A stretch of 64,000 nt of DNA from an uncultured Bacteroidales bacterium. GTDB lineage: Bacteria; Bacteroidota; Bacteroidia; Bacteroidales; UBA932. The notes beneath the pieces were generated by a model. That model was not told where the DNA came from, did no database searches, and saw only the letters and a program-made list of their open reading frames with translations. Made by a program: the position numbers and the translations under genes. The stretch spans positions 372,001-436,000 of the forward strand of contig CALVDQ010000001.1 in assembly GCA_944326325.1 (NCBI GenBank), read 5' to 3'. Below are positions 27,091 to 36,200 of the stretch, in pieces (position 1 is the stretch's first letter; every line of letters starts with the position of its first letter).

Positions 27091-28536
27091 ATGGAGCAGA
27101 AACCGAACAAGAACACCCAGGATATCCCGATGTACAAGGCCGGGGATCCTGAACTCGTGAGAAAAGAGAAAGAGGAGCTCAGGATGCTCGAGAGCAAGGG
27201 CGGCTGGGCCAAGATAAAATATTATTTTTCCAAATCCGGTCCTGGCTGGATGCAGAGTGCCATGACCCTCGGAGGGGGAAGCGCCATGGCCTCCCTGTTT
27301 TCCGGAGCTTTCCTCGGCTATGAGCTGCTTTGGGTGCAGCCGGTGGCCATCCTTATCGGGATCGTGATGCTTTCAGCCCTTGCCTATCAGACCATGTGCA
27401 AGGGTGAGCGTCCGTTCCGTGCGATGAAGACTTTTGTCGGCGCACCTATGGCCTGGGCCTGGGCGATTTGCACTATCCTGGCGACTATCATCTGGCATTT
27501 CTCCCAGTATTCCCTGGCGGCAGGAATGTCCCTTGACCTCATCCAGGCTTTCGGAGGCTTCGAGATGGCCCCGGGATCCGCAGGACAGACAGCCGTACTT
27601 CTTGCAATCGCCTTCCTCATCCTTGCCCTTGCCTGCAAGGTCGTGTGGAACTACGGCAAGGGAGGCCGCGGCATAAAGATAGTGGAGAACATCATAAAGG
27701 CCATCGTCTGGTTCATCATCATTGCCTTTGCCGCCGTGGTGATTGTGTGCAGCTTCACCGGCGAGGGTATCGACTGGGGTGCCGTAGGAAGGGGCTTCCT
27801 TCCGTTCTCGTTTGAAGGAGGCTTCCATTTCAATGTCCCGAAGGACAATACCGGCATCTCCATATTCATCGCCTCCCTGAGCGCCGCCGTCGGCATCAAC
27901 ATGACCTTCCTGTACGGATACTCCTATCTTGCCAAAGGCTGGACAAAGGAATACAAGGGACTTGCACGCTTCGACATGATTACAGGGATGTTCATACCAT
28001 ATACTATAGCGACTTCCCTTATGATCATCGCGGCCGGTGCCACCCTCCATACCGAGGAGTTCGTGGCTTCCGGAAGCACGAACATTTCCCCGATCGCCGC
28101 TGCAAGCATGCTTGAGGCGGCCGGACTCCCGCCGATCGTCTCAAGGCTGATCTTCGGACTCGGGATCATAGGGATGTGCTTCAACGCCATCACCATGCAC
28201 ATGCTCGTTTGCGGGTTCGCCGCCTGCGAGATCTTCGGATTCCCTGCGAGCGGATGGAAATACAGGCTTGCCACCCTTATCCCGTCCATCGGCGTATTCG
28301 GAGCTGTGCTCTGGAGTTCCATAGGGACATGGATCGCCATCCCGACTTCCGCCATCGCACTTCTGATGCTGCCTGTAGCATACATAGGCTTTTTCCTGCT
28401 TAACAACAGCAGGAAATATCTCGGTTCAGATATGCCGGTCGGCAAGACACGGTTCTGGTGGAATCTCGCCATGATTGTGGCCATATCCATCACGGTCGTG
28501 AGTGCGGTATACTACATTGTAACGGTAATTTTCTGA
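27091..28536 (+). CDS. Nramp-fold (APC superfamily) inner membrane transporter lacking the metal motifs
   Basis: 481 residues with about 11 transmembrane segments after a charged 45-residue cytoplasmic N-terminus. The first membrane segment follows the Nramp pattern (SGPGWMQSAM, then SGAFLGYELLW), but where metal transporters have DPGN this protein has LGGGS, and where the MPH motif of helix 6 belongs it has TFLYGYSYL. The residues that bind manganese or iron in Nramp proteins are thus missing. It sits inside a sugar operon between an oxidoreductase and an isomerase (12 and 10 bases away), so uptake of the sugar or a derived acid or ketone into the cytoplasm is a fair inference. Automatic annotation as a divalent metal transporter would probably be wrong. 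Confidence 0.8.
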   Translation: MEQKPNKNTQDIPMYKAGDPELVRKEKEELRMLESKGGWAKIKYYFSKSGPGWMQSAMTLGGGSAMASLFSGAFLGYELLWVQPVAILIGIVMLSALAYQTMCKGERPFRAMKTFVGAPMAWAWAICTILATIIWHFSQYSLAAGMSLDLIQAFGGFEMAPGSAGQTAVLLAIAFLILALACKVVWNYGKGGRGIKIVENIIKAIVWFIIIAFAAVVIVCSFTGEGIDWGAVGRGFLPFSFEGGFHFNVPKDNTGISIFIASLSAAVGINMTFLYGYSYLAKGWTKEYKGLARFDMITGMFIPYTIATSLMIIAAGATLHTEEFVASGSTNISPIAAASMLEAAGLPPIVSRLIFGLGIIGMCFNAITMHMLVCGFAACEIFGFPASGWKYRLATLIPSIGVFGAVLWSSIGTWIAIPTSAIALLMLPVAYIGFFLLNNSRKYLGSDMPVGKTRFWWNLAMIVAISITVVSAVYYIVTVIF

Positions 28537-28546
28537 TTCTGAAGCC

Positions 28547-29383
28547 ATGATAAAGATAAGTGCATTTGCTGACGAAGCGTTCGTCTCTCTGGACGAACAG
28601 ATCGCTTTCCTGAGGTCTCTCGGGCTGAAATGGCTGGAAATCAGATTTGTGGACGGGAAGAATATCTCTTCCATGACAGAAAGCGAGGTGCGCGCGGCGA
28701 AGAAGAAGCTTGACGATGCCGGCATAGGTATCAGCGCCGTGGCTTCACCTGTAGGGAAATATTCCCTCTCGGAACCTTTCATGCCGCACCTCGATCTGAT
28801 GAAGAAGGTGGCGGAAATTGCGGATATCCTCGGGACCTCCGGTATACGCATCTTCAGTTTCTATCCTCCGCAGGACATGGATGTGGACCGTTGCTGGGAC
28901 CAGGTGGAGGCAAGGCTGGAAAAGCTGGCGGAGACTGTGTCCGGAAGCGGGACGGTACTGCTCCATGAAAACGAGTCCTCCATATTCGGTCACAGTGCGG
29001 AGAACTGTGCAAGGATCGGGAAAAGGTTCTTCCGGGGCAATTTCGCCCTGGCCTACGATCCCGCCAATTTCGTGTGGGGAGAGGGCATCACGGACAATGT
29101 GGACCGCTGCTGGCCGCTCATGAAGGAATATGTACGGCACATCCACCTGAAAGACTGGAAGCTCGGCAGCAAGGATGTCGGCTCCCTCCTCGGGGACGGT
29201 GACGCGCAGATACGGGAACTTGTACACAAGTCTCTATCCGGCGGATACTCCGGATTCATGGTGCTTGAGCCGCATATGTCTTCCGGGGGCAGGTTCGGAG
29301 GCTCGACATCTCCGGCACAGTTCCGTATGGCTCTGGATAGGATCAGGGGAATGCTTGACAATGAAAAAGTTGAATATGAATAA
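28547..29383 (+). CDS. Sugar phosphate isomerase/epimerase family TIM-barrel protein
   Basis: 278 residues, the usual length for this xylose-isomerase-like (AP endonuclease 2 superfamily) fold. The four expected metal ligands are visible in order: Glu in LLHENESS, Asp in AYDPANFVW, His in HIHLKDWK and Glu in VLEPHMSS. There is no signal peptide, so it is cytoplasmic. Enzymes of this group isomerise or epimerise free or phosphorylated sugars, including keto-sugars, and commonly accompany Gfo/Idh oxidoreductases. It overlaps neither neighbour, with gaps of 10 and 12 bases in the operon. Its likely substrate is the keto-sugar from the oxidoreductase or DUF1080 step. Confidence 0.9.
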   Translation: MIKISAFADEAFVSLDEQIAFLRSLGLKWLEIRFVDGKNISSMTESEVRAAKKKLDDAGIGISAVASPVGKYSLSEPFMPHLDLMKKVAEIADILGTSGIRIFSFYPPQDMDVDRCWDQVEARLEKLAETVSGSGTVLLHENESSIFGHSAENCARIGKRFFRGNFALAYDPANFVWGEGITDNVDRCWPLMKEYVRHIHLKDWKLGSKDVGSLLGDGDAQIRELVHKSLSGGYSGFMVLEPHMSSGGRFGGSTSPAQFRMALDRIRGMLDNEKVEYE

Positions 29384-29395
29384 AAGCACGGCAAT

Positions 29396-31633
29396 ATGAA
29401 AAAATATTGGCATATAGTATTGAGGGGGATGTCCCTCCTGCTTCCGGCAGCCTTAATTGCTGCGGGCTGTGACAAGACTTCTCGCCTGCCTGAAAAGCCG
29501 GAGCTCGATACCGGAGTCTCTGAACTGCTTTTCCCTATGTCGGGCGGAGAACAGACAGTCAGTTTCGAGACTAACAGGGACTGGACTGCGATGGTGGATA
29601 CTACGCTGATCTCTCCGGATGTTTCCTGGTGCAGTATTTCAGCTTCGGACGGAGTCAGTGGGAAAAACACCCTGACGGTGATCGTGGACGGGATGGAAGG
29701 CGACTATCGTGAAGCCAAGCTTATCCTCAACGCATCTGCTGCCGGGAAAGTCATACGGATAATGCAGAGCGGGATTCCGATCGTGACGACAGCCGCACCG
29801 ACGGAAATTACGGAGTCCGGCGCATTGTTATCGATGACATGGCAGTATGCAGGTGAGATTTCAATATCCGACGCCGGATTCGCCTTGAAGGAATCTTCAT
29901 CTGCGGAATTTACGGATCTGTCCGTGGAAGGTGCGGATGTGCCGGGGACTTATACATTGTCCGCCGAAGGGCTTGAGGCTTCAGCATCTTACGTGGTGAA
30001 GGCTTATGTGGTGACTTCCGACGGAAGCAGGTATGAAGGAGGGGAGCAGACATTTGTCACAGCAGAGGCTCCGGAAACGGTCCCGATCAGTGACGTCAAG
30101 GCTTTGGGCCGCAGTATAGCCATCGGAGGTACGTCAACAGTGTCTGACAACCTCATTATAGAAGGTACGGTTATCGCCAGCTATGTCGAACCTGAAACTC
30201 CTGAGGCCGGAGAGCCTTCGGACGAGACCAGATCGGTTTCCATCGGGGAGACCAAGATTGTCGTTGTAGACGGGACCGGGAAAGATTGCGGCATTACCCT
30301 GAAACTGGAGACCGGCACCAATGTATATTCTGCCGGTGACAAGGTGTCTGTCAGGGTCAAGGATGGCGTATTGGATCATACGGCTTCCGGCGCTGTCTAT
30401 CTGTCACCTCTGGCTTCCGGCATTACCGTGCTTTCGTCCGGGAATAGTTTCTCTCCTGTGACCGTCAGCCATACAGAACTCGCCGACTATGAAAGCATGT
30501 ATGTTACGGTAGAGAACACTCAGATCCTGGAGTCGTACTCGGATTTGGCGACATGGTCATCTTCCCCTGTGCTTGCGTTTGAAGTGTCAGGAAGCGACAA
30601 ATCATACGACGTGTGCGTGCCTGCTACGTCTGAAATCGGTGCGGATGCGCCATCTCTGCTGAGCGGAAGCCTTTCGGGTATCGTCGTTTCCGATGATGTG
30701 TCGTCCTATCTGCTCATGGCTGCCGCAAAGGAAGATGTCGCGTCTCTCACGGAGGACAGATTCGCGTCTCTCCTCGTATTGTATTTCCTTGATCCGGTAT
30801 TTTCAGGCGGGCTGTATGTCGGCGAGGAGATTTCGGGAAGCGTCGTGAGGATAGAGTACAGGAACGGTGACGGTTCCGTGATAAAGAATGTCTCGGCGAC
30901 AGTTTCCGGAGACGCTGCCGAAGGTATTTCCGTAGTCCCGGTATCGGACGTTACTGTCACCGGATCGGGATATATCGACCTAGTGGTGGAAGGTTCGCCG
31001 GTTGCCGAGGGTGAGGTGATTTTCACGGTGTCCGGAATAGAAGGTCTGGAAAATGCGTCCTGCACGGCTGTCGTCGAACAGCCGTATGTGCCTGAAATAG
31101 GGAATTTTGAAACGTACTGGAGCTTTTCTGCCCATGGGAATGCCGTTTCCATTCCGTATGCTGAAAATACCAATGCGGCAGGGGTCTCTGTCACATCCAT
31201 GGATTATGTGGGCGACGCCGGGAATATCTCAGCCGCGAAATGGAAGGATGACTGGGGTGCAAACGGATGGGATGCGAACACTTCTGCGGACAGCCCGTCC
31301 CAGTATTATGTCTTTACAATGACTGTAGCCCAGGGCCATACCCTTGACTTGAGCGGCATGGAACTGAACTTCAGGATAAACGGAGGAGACATCACTCTGC
31401 ACGTGCAGTACTCTGTCAACGGTGCGGCATTCCAGGATGCCTATACCGCCCTCCTTACAGGTGACAGCGATACGGACCTGCTGATCGGCCTCGGCACCCT
31501 GCCGGAAATGACAGGGATATCGGAAGGTGCGACGGTGACATTCAGGATTGTTCCTGTCGGCACCAACGCGACGACCAAGTGGGGGCTGAAGAAGGGTGAC
31601 AGGTCGTTCTCTGTATACGGGAATGTGAATTGA
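29396..31633 (+). CDS. BACON/DUF5689-type surface lipoprotein at the end of the second SusC/D operon
   Basis: 745 residues. The lipobox is IAAGCDKTS (Cys about 25). A BACON-like beta-sandwich covers about 40-125, a fibronectin-III-like region about 130-220, and a DUF5689-like OB-fold region about 225-460 (ISDVKAL, IIEGTVIASY, KIVVVDGTG, DKVSVRVKDG). A second beta-sandwich (about 470-560) and a C-terminal lectin-like region of about 180 residues follow. No catalytic motif is seen. Its place at the end of a SusC/D operon suggests a SusE/SusF-like accessory glycan-binding protein. It is a distant relative, in domain order, of the lipoprotein at 50995-53064. A strong terminator follows at 31677-31713. 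Confidence 0.8.
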   Translation: MKKYWHIVLRGMSLLLPAALIAAGCDKTSRLPEKPELDTGVSELLFPMSGGEQTVSFETNRDWTAMVDTTLISPDVSWCSISASDGVSGKNTLTVIVDGMEGDYREAKLILNASAAGKVIRIMQSGIPIVTTAAPTEITESGALLSMTWQYAGEISISDAGFALKESSSAEFTDLSVEGADVPGTYTLSAEGLEASASYVVKAYVVTSDGSRYEGGEQTFVTAEAPETVPISDVKALGRSIAIGGTSTVSDNLIIEGTVIASYVEPETPEAGEPSDETRSVSIGETKIVVVDGTGKDCGITLKLETGTNVYSAGDKVSVRVKDGVLDHTASGAVYLSPLASGITVLSSGNSFSPVTVSHTELADYESMYVTVENTQILESYSDLATWSSSPVLAFEVSGSDKSYDVCVPATSEIGADAPSLLSGSLSGIVVSDDVSSYLLMAAAKEDVASLTEDRFASLLVLYFLDPVFSGGLYVGEEISGSVVRIEYRNGDGSVIKNVSATVSGDAAEGISVVPVSDVTVTGSGYIDLVVEGSPVAEGEVIFTVSGIEGLENASCTAVVEQPYVPEIGNFETYWSFSAHGNAVSIPYAENTNAAGVSVTSMDYVGDAGNISAAKWKDDWGANGWDANTSADSPSQYYVFTMTVAQGHTLDLSGMELNFRINGGDITLHVQYSVNGAAFQDAYTALLTGDSDTDLLIGLGTLPEMTGISEGATVTFRIVPVGTNATTKWGLKKGDRSFSVYGNVN

Positions 31634-31676
31634 ATACCGTTTTTGCATCAGAAAAGACATTCCATTCTTTAATGTC

Positions 31677-31713
31677 GGGGGTGGATTCCGGATCCGGTCC
31701 GGAACCCACCCCC
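31677..31713 (+). terminator. Strong intrinsic terminator after the second SusC/D operon
   Basis: 16-base arms at 31677-31692 and 31698-31713 pair with a single A-C mismatch around a five-base loop (TCCGG), followed by AAACTTTT. It lies between convergent genes. The rest of the 163-base gap holds only a smaller hairpin, CCCGCA/TGCGGG at 31761-31779, which may serve the opposite gene. Confidence 0.8.
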
Positions 31714-31796
31714 AAACTTTTCCTTTCCATAGACAGGGCATTTGTGGACATTTGACCCCTCCCGCATCGTATGTGCGGGCGAGGAAGGATGTCCGT

Positions 31797-32867
31797 CTAT
31801 TCGTTGAGTGACGCCATATAGAACGGCAGGTTCGTCTTCACGACTATGTCCAGAGGCATCAGGTGCACTATGTTTTCGTCTTCCTGCCTGTACAGGAGCC
31901 ATTTAATGGCGCTTTTGACAGCCTTGTAACCCTGCTGCTCCGGCCTTTGGCACAGGATGGCGGATATGGAGCCTTCCCTGATACAGCGGATGTTGTTGGT
32001 GGTAAGGTCGAAGGTGACGATTTTTACATGGCTGATGCCGGACTTCCGGAGTATGTCAGCCATTATGTAGCCCCTCGAATTCGTGATGGCCAGTCCCCTG
32101 ACGCCGGGGTTGCTGTGGATGAATTCCGTGAGCCTCCTTTCGGTCTCGTCAGGGTTCGGTACGGAGAAGAGATGTTCGGACACGTGCCTGCCTTCCTTGC
32201 CGTTCAGCCTGAAATAGTCAAAGAACCCTTTGCGCTTCTCTATGGAGTTACTGGAGGCTTCGTTACCGGCCCTTTCCGGCCTGAACAGGGCTATCTCCCC
32301 GTCCCCTGGGGTTATCATGTCCGTCATTTCGCCCAGAAGGTATCCGCAGGCATACTGGTCCGAAGTGAAAGATGCGACAGGGGATGTGCCTTCGATGGTC
32401 GAGTCCACGAATACGTACGGTATCTGTTCCTTCCCGAGGCTCTCACACAGCTTCCTGGTCTCCGAGGCAAAGGTCGGGCCGATGACCACGGCATCCGGTC
32501 CTTGGTTCACGATGTTCTCGAACGCGCTCCGGCAGGAGTAAATGTCAAACTGGTTGTAGTAGGAGTATTCGCAGTCTATCTGCAGGTCGGCATATTCCCT
32601 TATGCAGCGGGTGATGCCCGTCTGTATCGCTCCCCAGTATTCTCCCGTAACAGCGGTCGGCATTGTCACCAGGATCTTGTACCTTTTCCTGTGAGGCTTG
32701 GCTGAAGTATGGACATCCGGCCGGTAGTCTATCTTTGCAAGTATCTGTTCTATGGCGGCCCTGGATGCCTCGGAGACACGTCCCCGGTTGTGGATTACCC
32801 TGTCTATCGTGCCGACGGATACTCCCGCCATTCTTGCGATATCTTTTATCGTTATGTGCTTTTCCAT
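31797..32867 (-). CDS. LacI family transcriptional regulator
   Basis: 356 residues from the ATG at 32867; the frame is open further but the promoter lies within that extension. The N-terminal helix-turn-helix (about 4-50) reads ITIKDIARMAGVSVGT and is followed by the hinge region. The rest is a periplasmic-binding-protein-like sugar sensor (about 60-340). It lies between the SusC/D operon and the 33201 gene, which points to local control. Palindromic GTGTGT/ACACAC-type sequences at its own promoter, at the DUF1080 promoter and at the 33201 promoter are candidate operators, implying autoregulation. The effector is unknown but should be a sugar of this pathway. Confidence 0.92.
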   Translation of the reverse strand: MEKHITIKDIARMAGVSVGTIDRVIHNRGRVSEASRAAIEQILAKIDYRPDVHTSAKPHRKRYKILVTMPTAVTGEYWGAIQTGITRCIREYADLQIDCEYSYYNQFDIYSCRSAFENIVNQGPDAVVIGPTFASETRKLCESLGKEQIPYVFVDSTIEGTSPVASFTSDQYACGYLLGEMTDMITPGDGEIALFRPERAGNEASSNSIEKRKGFFDYFRLNGKEGRHVSEHLFSVPNPDETERRLTEFIHSNPGVRGLAITNSRGYIMADILRKSGISHVKIVTFDLTTNNIRCIREGSISAILCQRPEQQGYKAVKSAIKWLLYRQEDENIVHLMPLDIVVKTNLPFYMASLNE

Positions 32868-32925
32868 ACTTCTCGGGTATATATCGACGTCAGTCCGGCT
32901 ATTGCCGTGCCGTGTTATGTCATTA

Positions 32926-32954
32926 TTTGTGTGTTTCCTGCAAAAATACACAAA
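32926..32954. promoter_or_regulatory. Inverted repeat over the LacI gene promoter, candidate autoregulatory operator
   Basis: TTTGTGTGTTT (32926-32936) faces AAATACACAAA (32944-32954), matching at 10 of 11 positions across a seven-base spacer. The right arm covers the -7 box, so a bound repressor would block transcription. It shares the GTGTGT/ACACA core with the sites at 20938 and 33155. In the 333 bases between 32867 and 33201 I see only this site, the two divergent promoters and the second palindrome. Confidence 0.5.
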
Positions 32955-32970
32955 ATATCATGTTTTTCAA
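32941..32970 (-). promoter_or_regulatory. Predicted Bacteroidetes promoter of the LacI gene
   Basis: Minus strand: TTG at 32970-32968, 19-base spacer, TATTTTTG at 32948-32941. This is a full match to TTG-N19-TAnnTTTG; the predicted start is near 32934, with a leader of about 67 bases. Confidence 0.6.
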
Positions 32971-33104
32971 TGTATTTTAGAGCCTGAAAATGAAAATTTA
33001 CAGTGCAGGCAGGCTTTTTGTGTGGTTTTGAGCGTGTTTTATGCCACATTTGGTATGGAATTCTCGTCGATATGCGAAAAAGGTGTGCAAATCTTGATAT
33101 TTTG

Positions 33105-33134
33105 TTGATTGTTGAATAATATTTGCTACCTTTG
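33105..33134 (+). promoter_or_regulatory. Predicted Bacteroidetes promoter of the 33201 gene
   Basis: TTG at 33105-33107, 19-base spacer, TACCTTTG at 33127-33134; predicted start near 33141. The box pair sits well upstream of the chosen ATG at 33201 and overlaps the open frame before it, which supports the downstream start. Confidence 0.65.
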
Positions 33135-33154
33135 ATGACGAAAAATTGTGTGAT

Positions 33155-33167
33155 GTGTGTAACACAC
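33155..33167. promoter_or_regulatory. 13-base perfect palindrome downstream of the 33201 promoter
   Basis: GTGTGTAACACAC is symmetric about its central base and lies about 15-25 bases after the predicted transcription start, a roadblock position. It shares its half-site with palindromes at two other promoters of this region. It is a candidate LacI-family operator. Confidence 0.45.
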
Positions 33168-33200
33168 GCAAAAAGTATTACGGTCAATTGTTGGAACAGT

Positions 33201-36200
33201 ATGAAAATGTCGATTGTAGCCGGGGCGGCAGCTTTTCTCCTGCTGTCCTCCGCCGGTATTCTTGCGTCCGGCGTGAACAGCCGGGAAAATCCGGCCGGGA
33301 AAGAAGGTACGTTGGTGATCGGGCAGGCTTTCAGCCCCGGAGGGCTGGAGAAGGAAGTCCGGTCCAGTTGCGGTGACGGCTGCGGCGGGGTCAGAGTGCT
33401 TGAAATATCGGCCGGGACCCTGTCGGCCGAAGACTGCCGTTTCATAAGGGAAAATATGGTGTCTCTTGAGGAACTTACCGTGGATTCGGAAGCTTCTTTC
33501 GTAGACGGGACAGTACCTAAGGGGGCTTTTTGCGGAATGGAGTCGCTCCGGAAGATCCGTATATGCAATGCCGTTACCGTCGGTGCCAAGGCCTTCAGCC
33601 TCTGCAGTAATCTCGGATATGTGGAGATGTCCGACGTGGAGCATCTGGCGGTGCAGGCTTTTGCCCAGGCAAAAGGGACGGGGGACAGCGCCCTGAAGAC
33701 CGTACGGCTTCCTTCACTGAAGAGCATGGAACCGAGGGTCTTCTATTATTGCACCAATCTCGGCGACCTGTACCTGTCCGCTCCTCCTGAGCCTCAGAAG
33801 CCGGAGGGGAAGGAAGGCCTGTGGTTCGAACGGGTGACAGGTATGCTTATCCATGTCCCTGACCGGGAGGTGTATGACAGGTTCATGAAGGCGGAGAACT
33901 GCCGGACCATCGACTGGAGCGCCTACGATTTTGTGGCGGACAACGGCGACTCCCTTCCTGCACCAGTGCTTGCCGCGGAATACGATGATGATTCGTATAT
34001 GTACCTGAGAGACAGTCTTCTTCCTCATTTTGACAGGTCAGACAAGGATTTTTCGGGAGGATACTATACGGGGGATTTCAAGCTGAGCCTGAATCTCTAT
34101 ACATTCAACATGAACATCAATGCCTGGCTCAACGGTTCCGGCAGCGCCCCTCATCTGAGTACGCTGGAGGCCATAGAGTGGGCGGCAAAGGCCGGTTTCG
34201 ATGCCGTGGATGTCACCTGCTACTATATTCCGGGCTACAGCAATACTTCCATGCCGACACTGCCGGAGAAGGAGATCCTTGCATACGCCAGGAAGATAAG
34301 GAAGCTGTGTTCCAGGCTCGGGATAGAGATAAGCGGCACGGGGCTCCAGAACAATTTCGCCGACCCGAGCGAGAACAGGCGCCGGACCGATGTGGAAAGG
34401 ATAAAGTTCTGGATAAAGGTGGCGCATGAAATGGGCGCTCCGGTCATACGTATATTTTCGGGTACTCCGCCTGCCGATATCCGCAGGGAAGGCTGGGAGA
34501 AAATCGCACGTGACCGCATGGCTCCGCATATCAGGGAAGTGGCGGACTATGCCGCCGAATATTATCCCGATGTACGTATCGGCGTACAGAACCACGGAGA
34601 TATGCTTGCAACGGCCAACCAGGTGATAAAGCTTCTGGAATGGGTCGGCCGGGACAACGTGGGCATAGTCAACGACACCGGCTTCTACCGGGAGTTCCTT
34701 GAGACGGATGCCACATCTTACTGCTGGTATGACGATATCGCTGCCGTCCTTCCGTATTCCAGCAATTTCCAGGTCAAGAAAAAACCGGCCGGGGCAGAGA
34801 CGTCCGGCCTGATGGACCTTAACCGGATCATGACAGACATGAGGAAAAGCCCTTACCGGGGCTATGTGCCGGTGGAACTGCTTTGGGTAAGCAAGGACGA
34901 AGGCTATCCGGGACGGCTTGACACTCCGCCGTTCGAAGAGACGCTGGATTTTGCCGGAAAGCTGAGAAAGGCGATGGAGGATACCAGACAGGCTCCCGTG
35001 GAGGATGTCTCCGCAGCTGCGGGTTCTCCTGTCCTCGGGACCGATATGGACGCAGGAGTGATCACGCTCCTGGACAGGACAAGGCTATGCAGTCTCAGGG
35101 ACTGTCTCCCCGAGACGCTCAAGGCCACGGACAGGGACGGGATGCCGAGAAAGGAGACGGAATATCTTGCGGACGGAGATACGGTGTACATGGTTTCGGG
35201 CGGACGGACGGCAGCAGTCACCGTGAAGATAAAGAGATACGAGATAACGAACTGGGCCGCGGGAATCGGACGGGACCGGATAAAGGTCAGTACATACGCC
35301 AGGGGCAGTGACCCGGAAAATGCCTTTGACGGGGCATCTACCGGAACTTCCGGGAGCGGATGGACAGCGGACAGGTCACAGACAACAGCCGGAAAGGAAA
35401 CTTTCTGGCTGTCTGCCGATCTGGGGGAATCCCGGGAACTGAATTCCATAGGCGTGGCCTGGGGAACGGCTGTGGGACGGCTGAAACAGTACCTCAGGGA
35501 CGGGCTGTACACTGTCTCGTATACCGATGACCCCGAGGTATGGGCCCGCCTTCACGATGCTGCGGAAAGCGGCGCGGACGGACTTGAGGGCTACACTATC
35601 CCGCAGGGCTGGACGGAACTTTACACCCAGGATGTGGACGAGCTTCCGGATGCCAACGGGAACAAGCTGTTCATCAAGGAATTCGAACAACCTGTCCGGG
35701 CACGGTACATCATGGTCTCGGGTGACCTGTCCGGCCGTTCCGTGGAGATATACGAACTCATGGCTTTCCAGAAGGTCCTGAAAGACGGTGCGGCCCCGGA
35801 TGTGCGGTATCCTGAATATGACGTGGCCGAAATCCTTCCTGATTTTCCGGGGATGTATCTCAAGCCGGGATATCCGGCTGTGGTTGAGGCCGGTTCCGCG
35901 GCTCCTAAATGGCATATCAGGGCGAAGAAGGACATCGAATTCACGGTGGTCCTTTCCGGTCCGGACCGGCGGCCCGTCTTTTCTTCCGGACCCGTATCTT
36001 TGCACTGCGGCGGGGTCTTCACTCTGGACCCTGCCGCAGTATGCCGGGAAGAAGGCACCTGGCGGATGGACTTCAGGATATCTTCCGCCGGTGCGGCCGG
36101 ACCTGTGTATGACTCATATTTCTTTACGGCCGTGGACAGCGACCTTTCGGGATGTTCTCCTGACAATCCCTATCCTGCGGTACGGCTCGTGGACGGCCGC

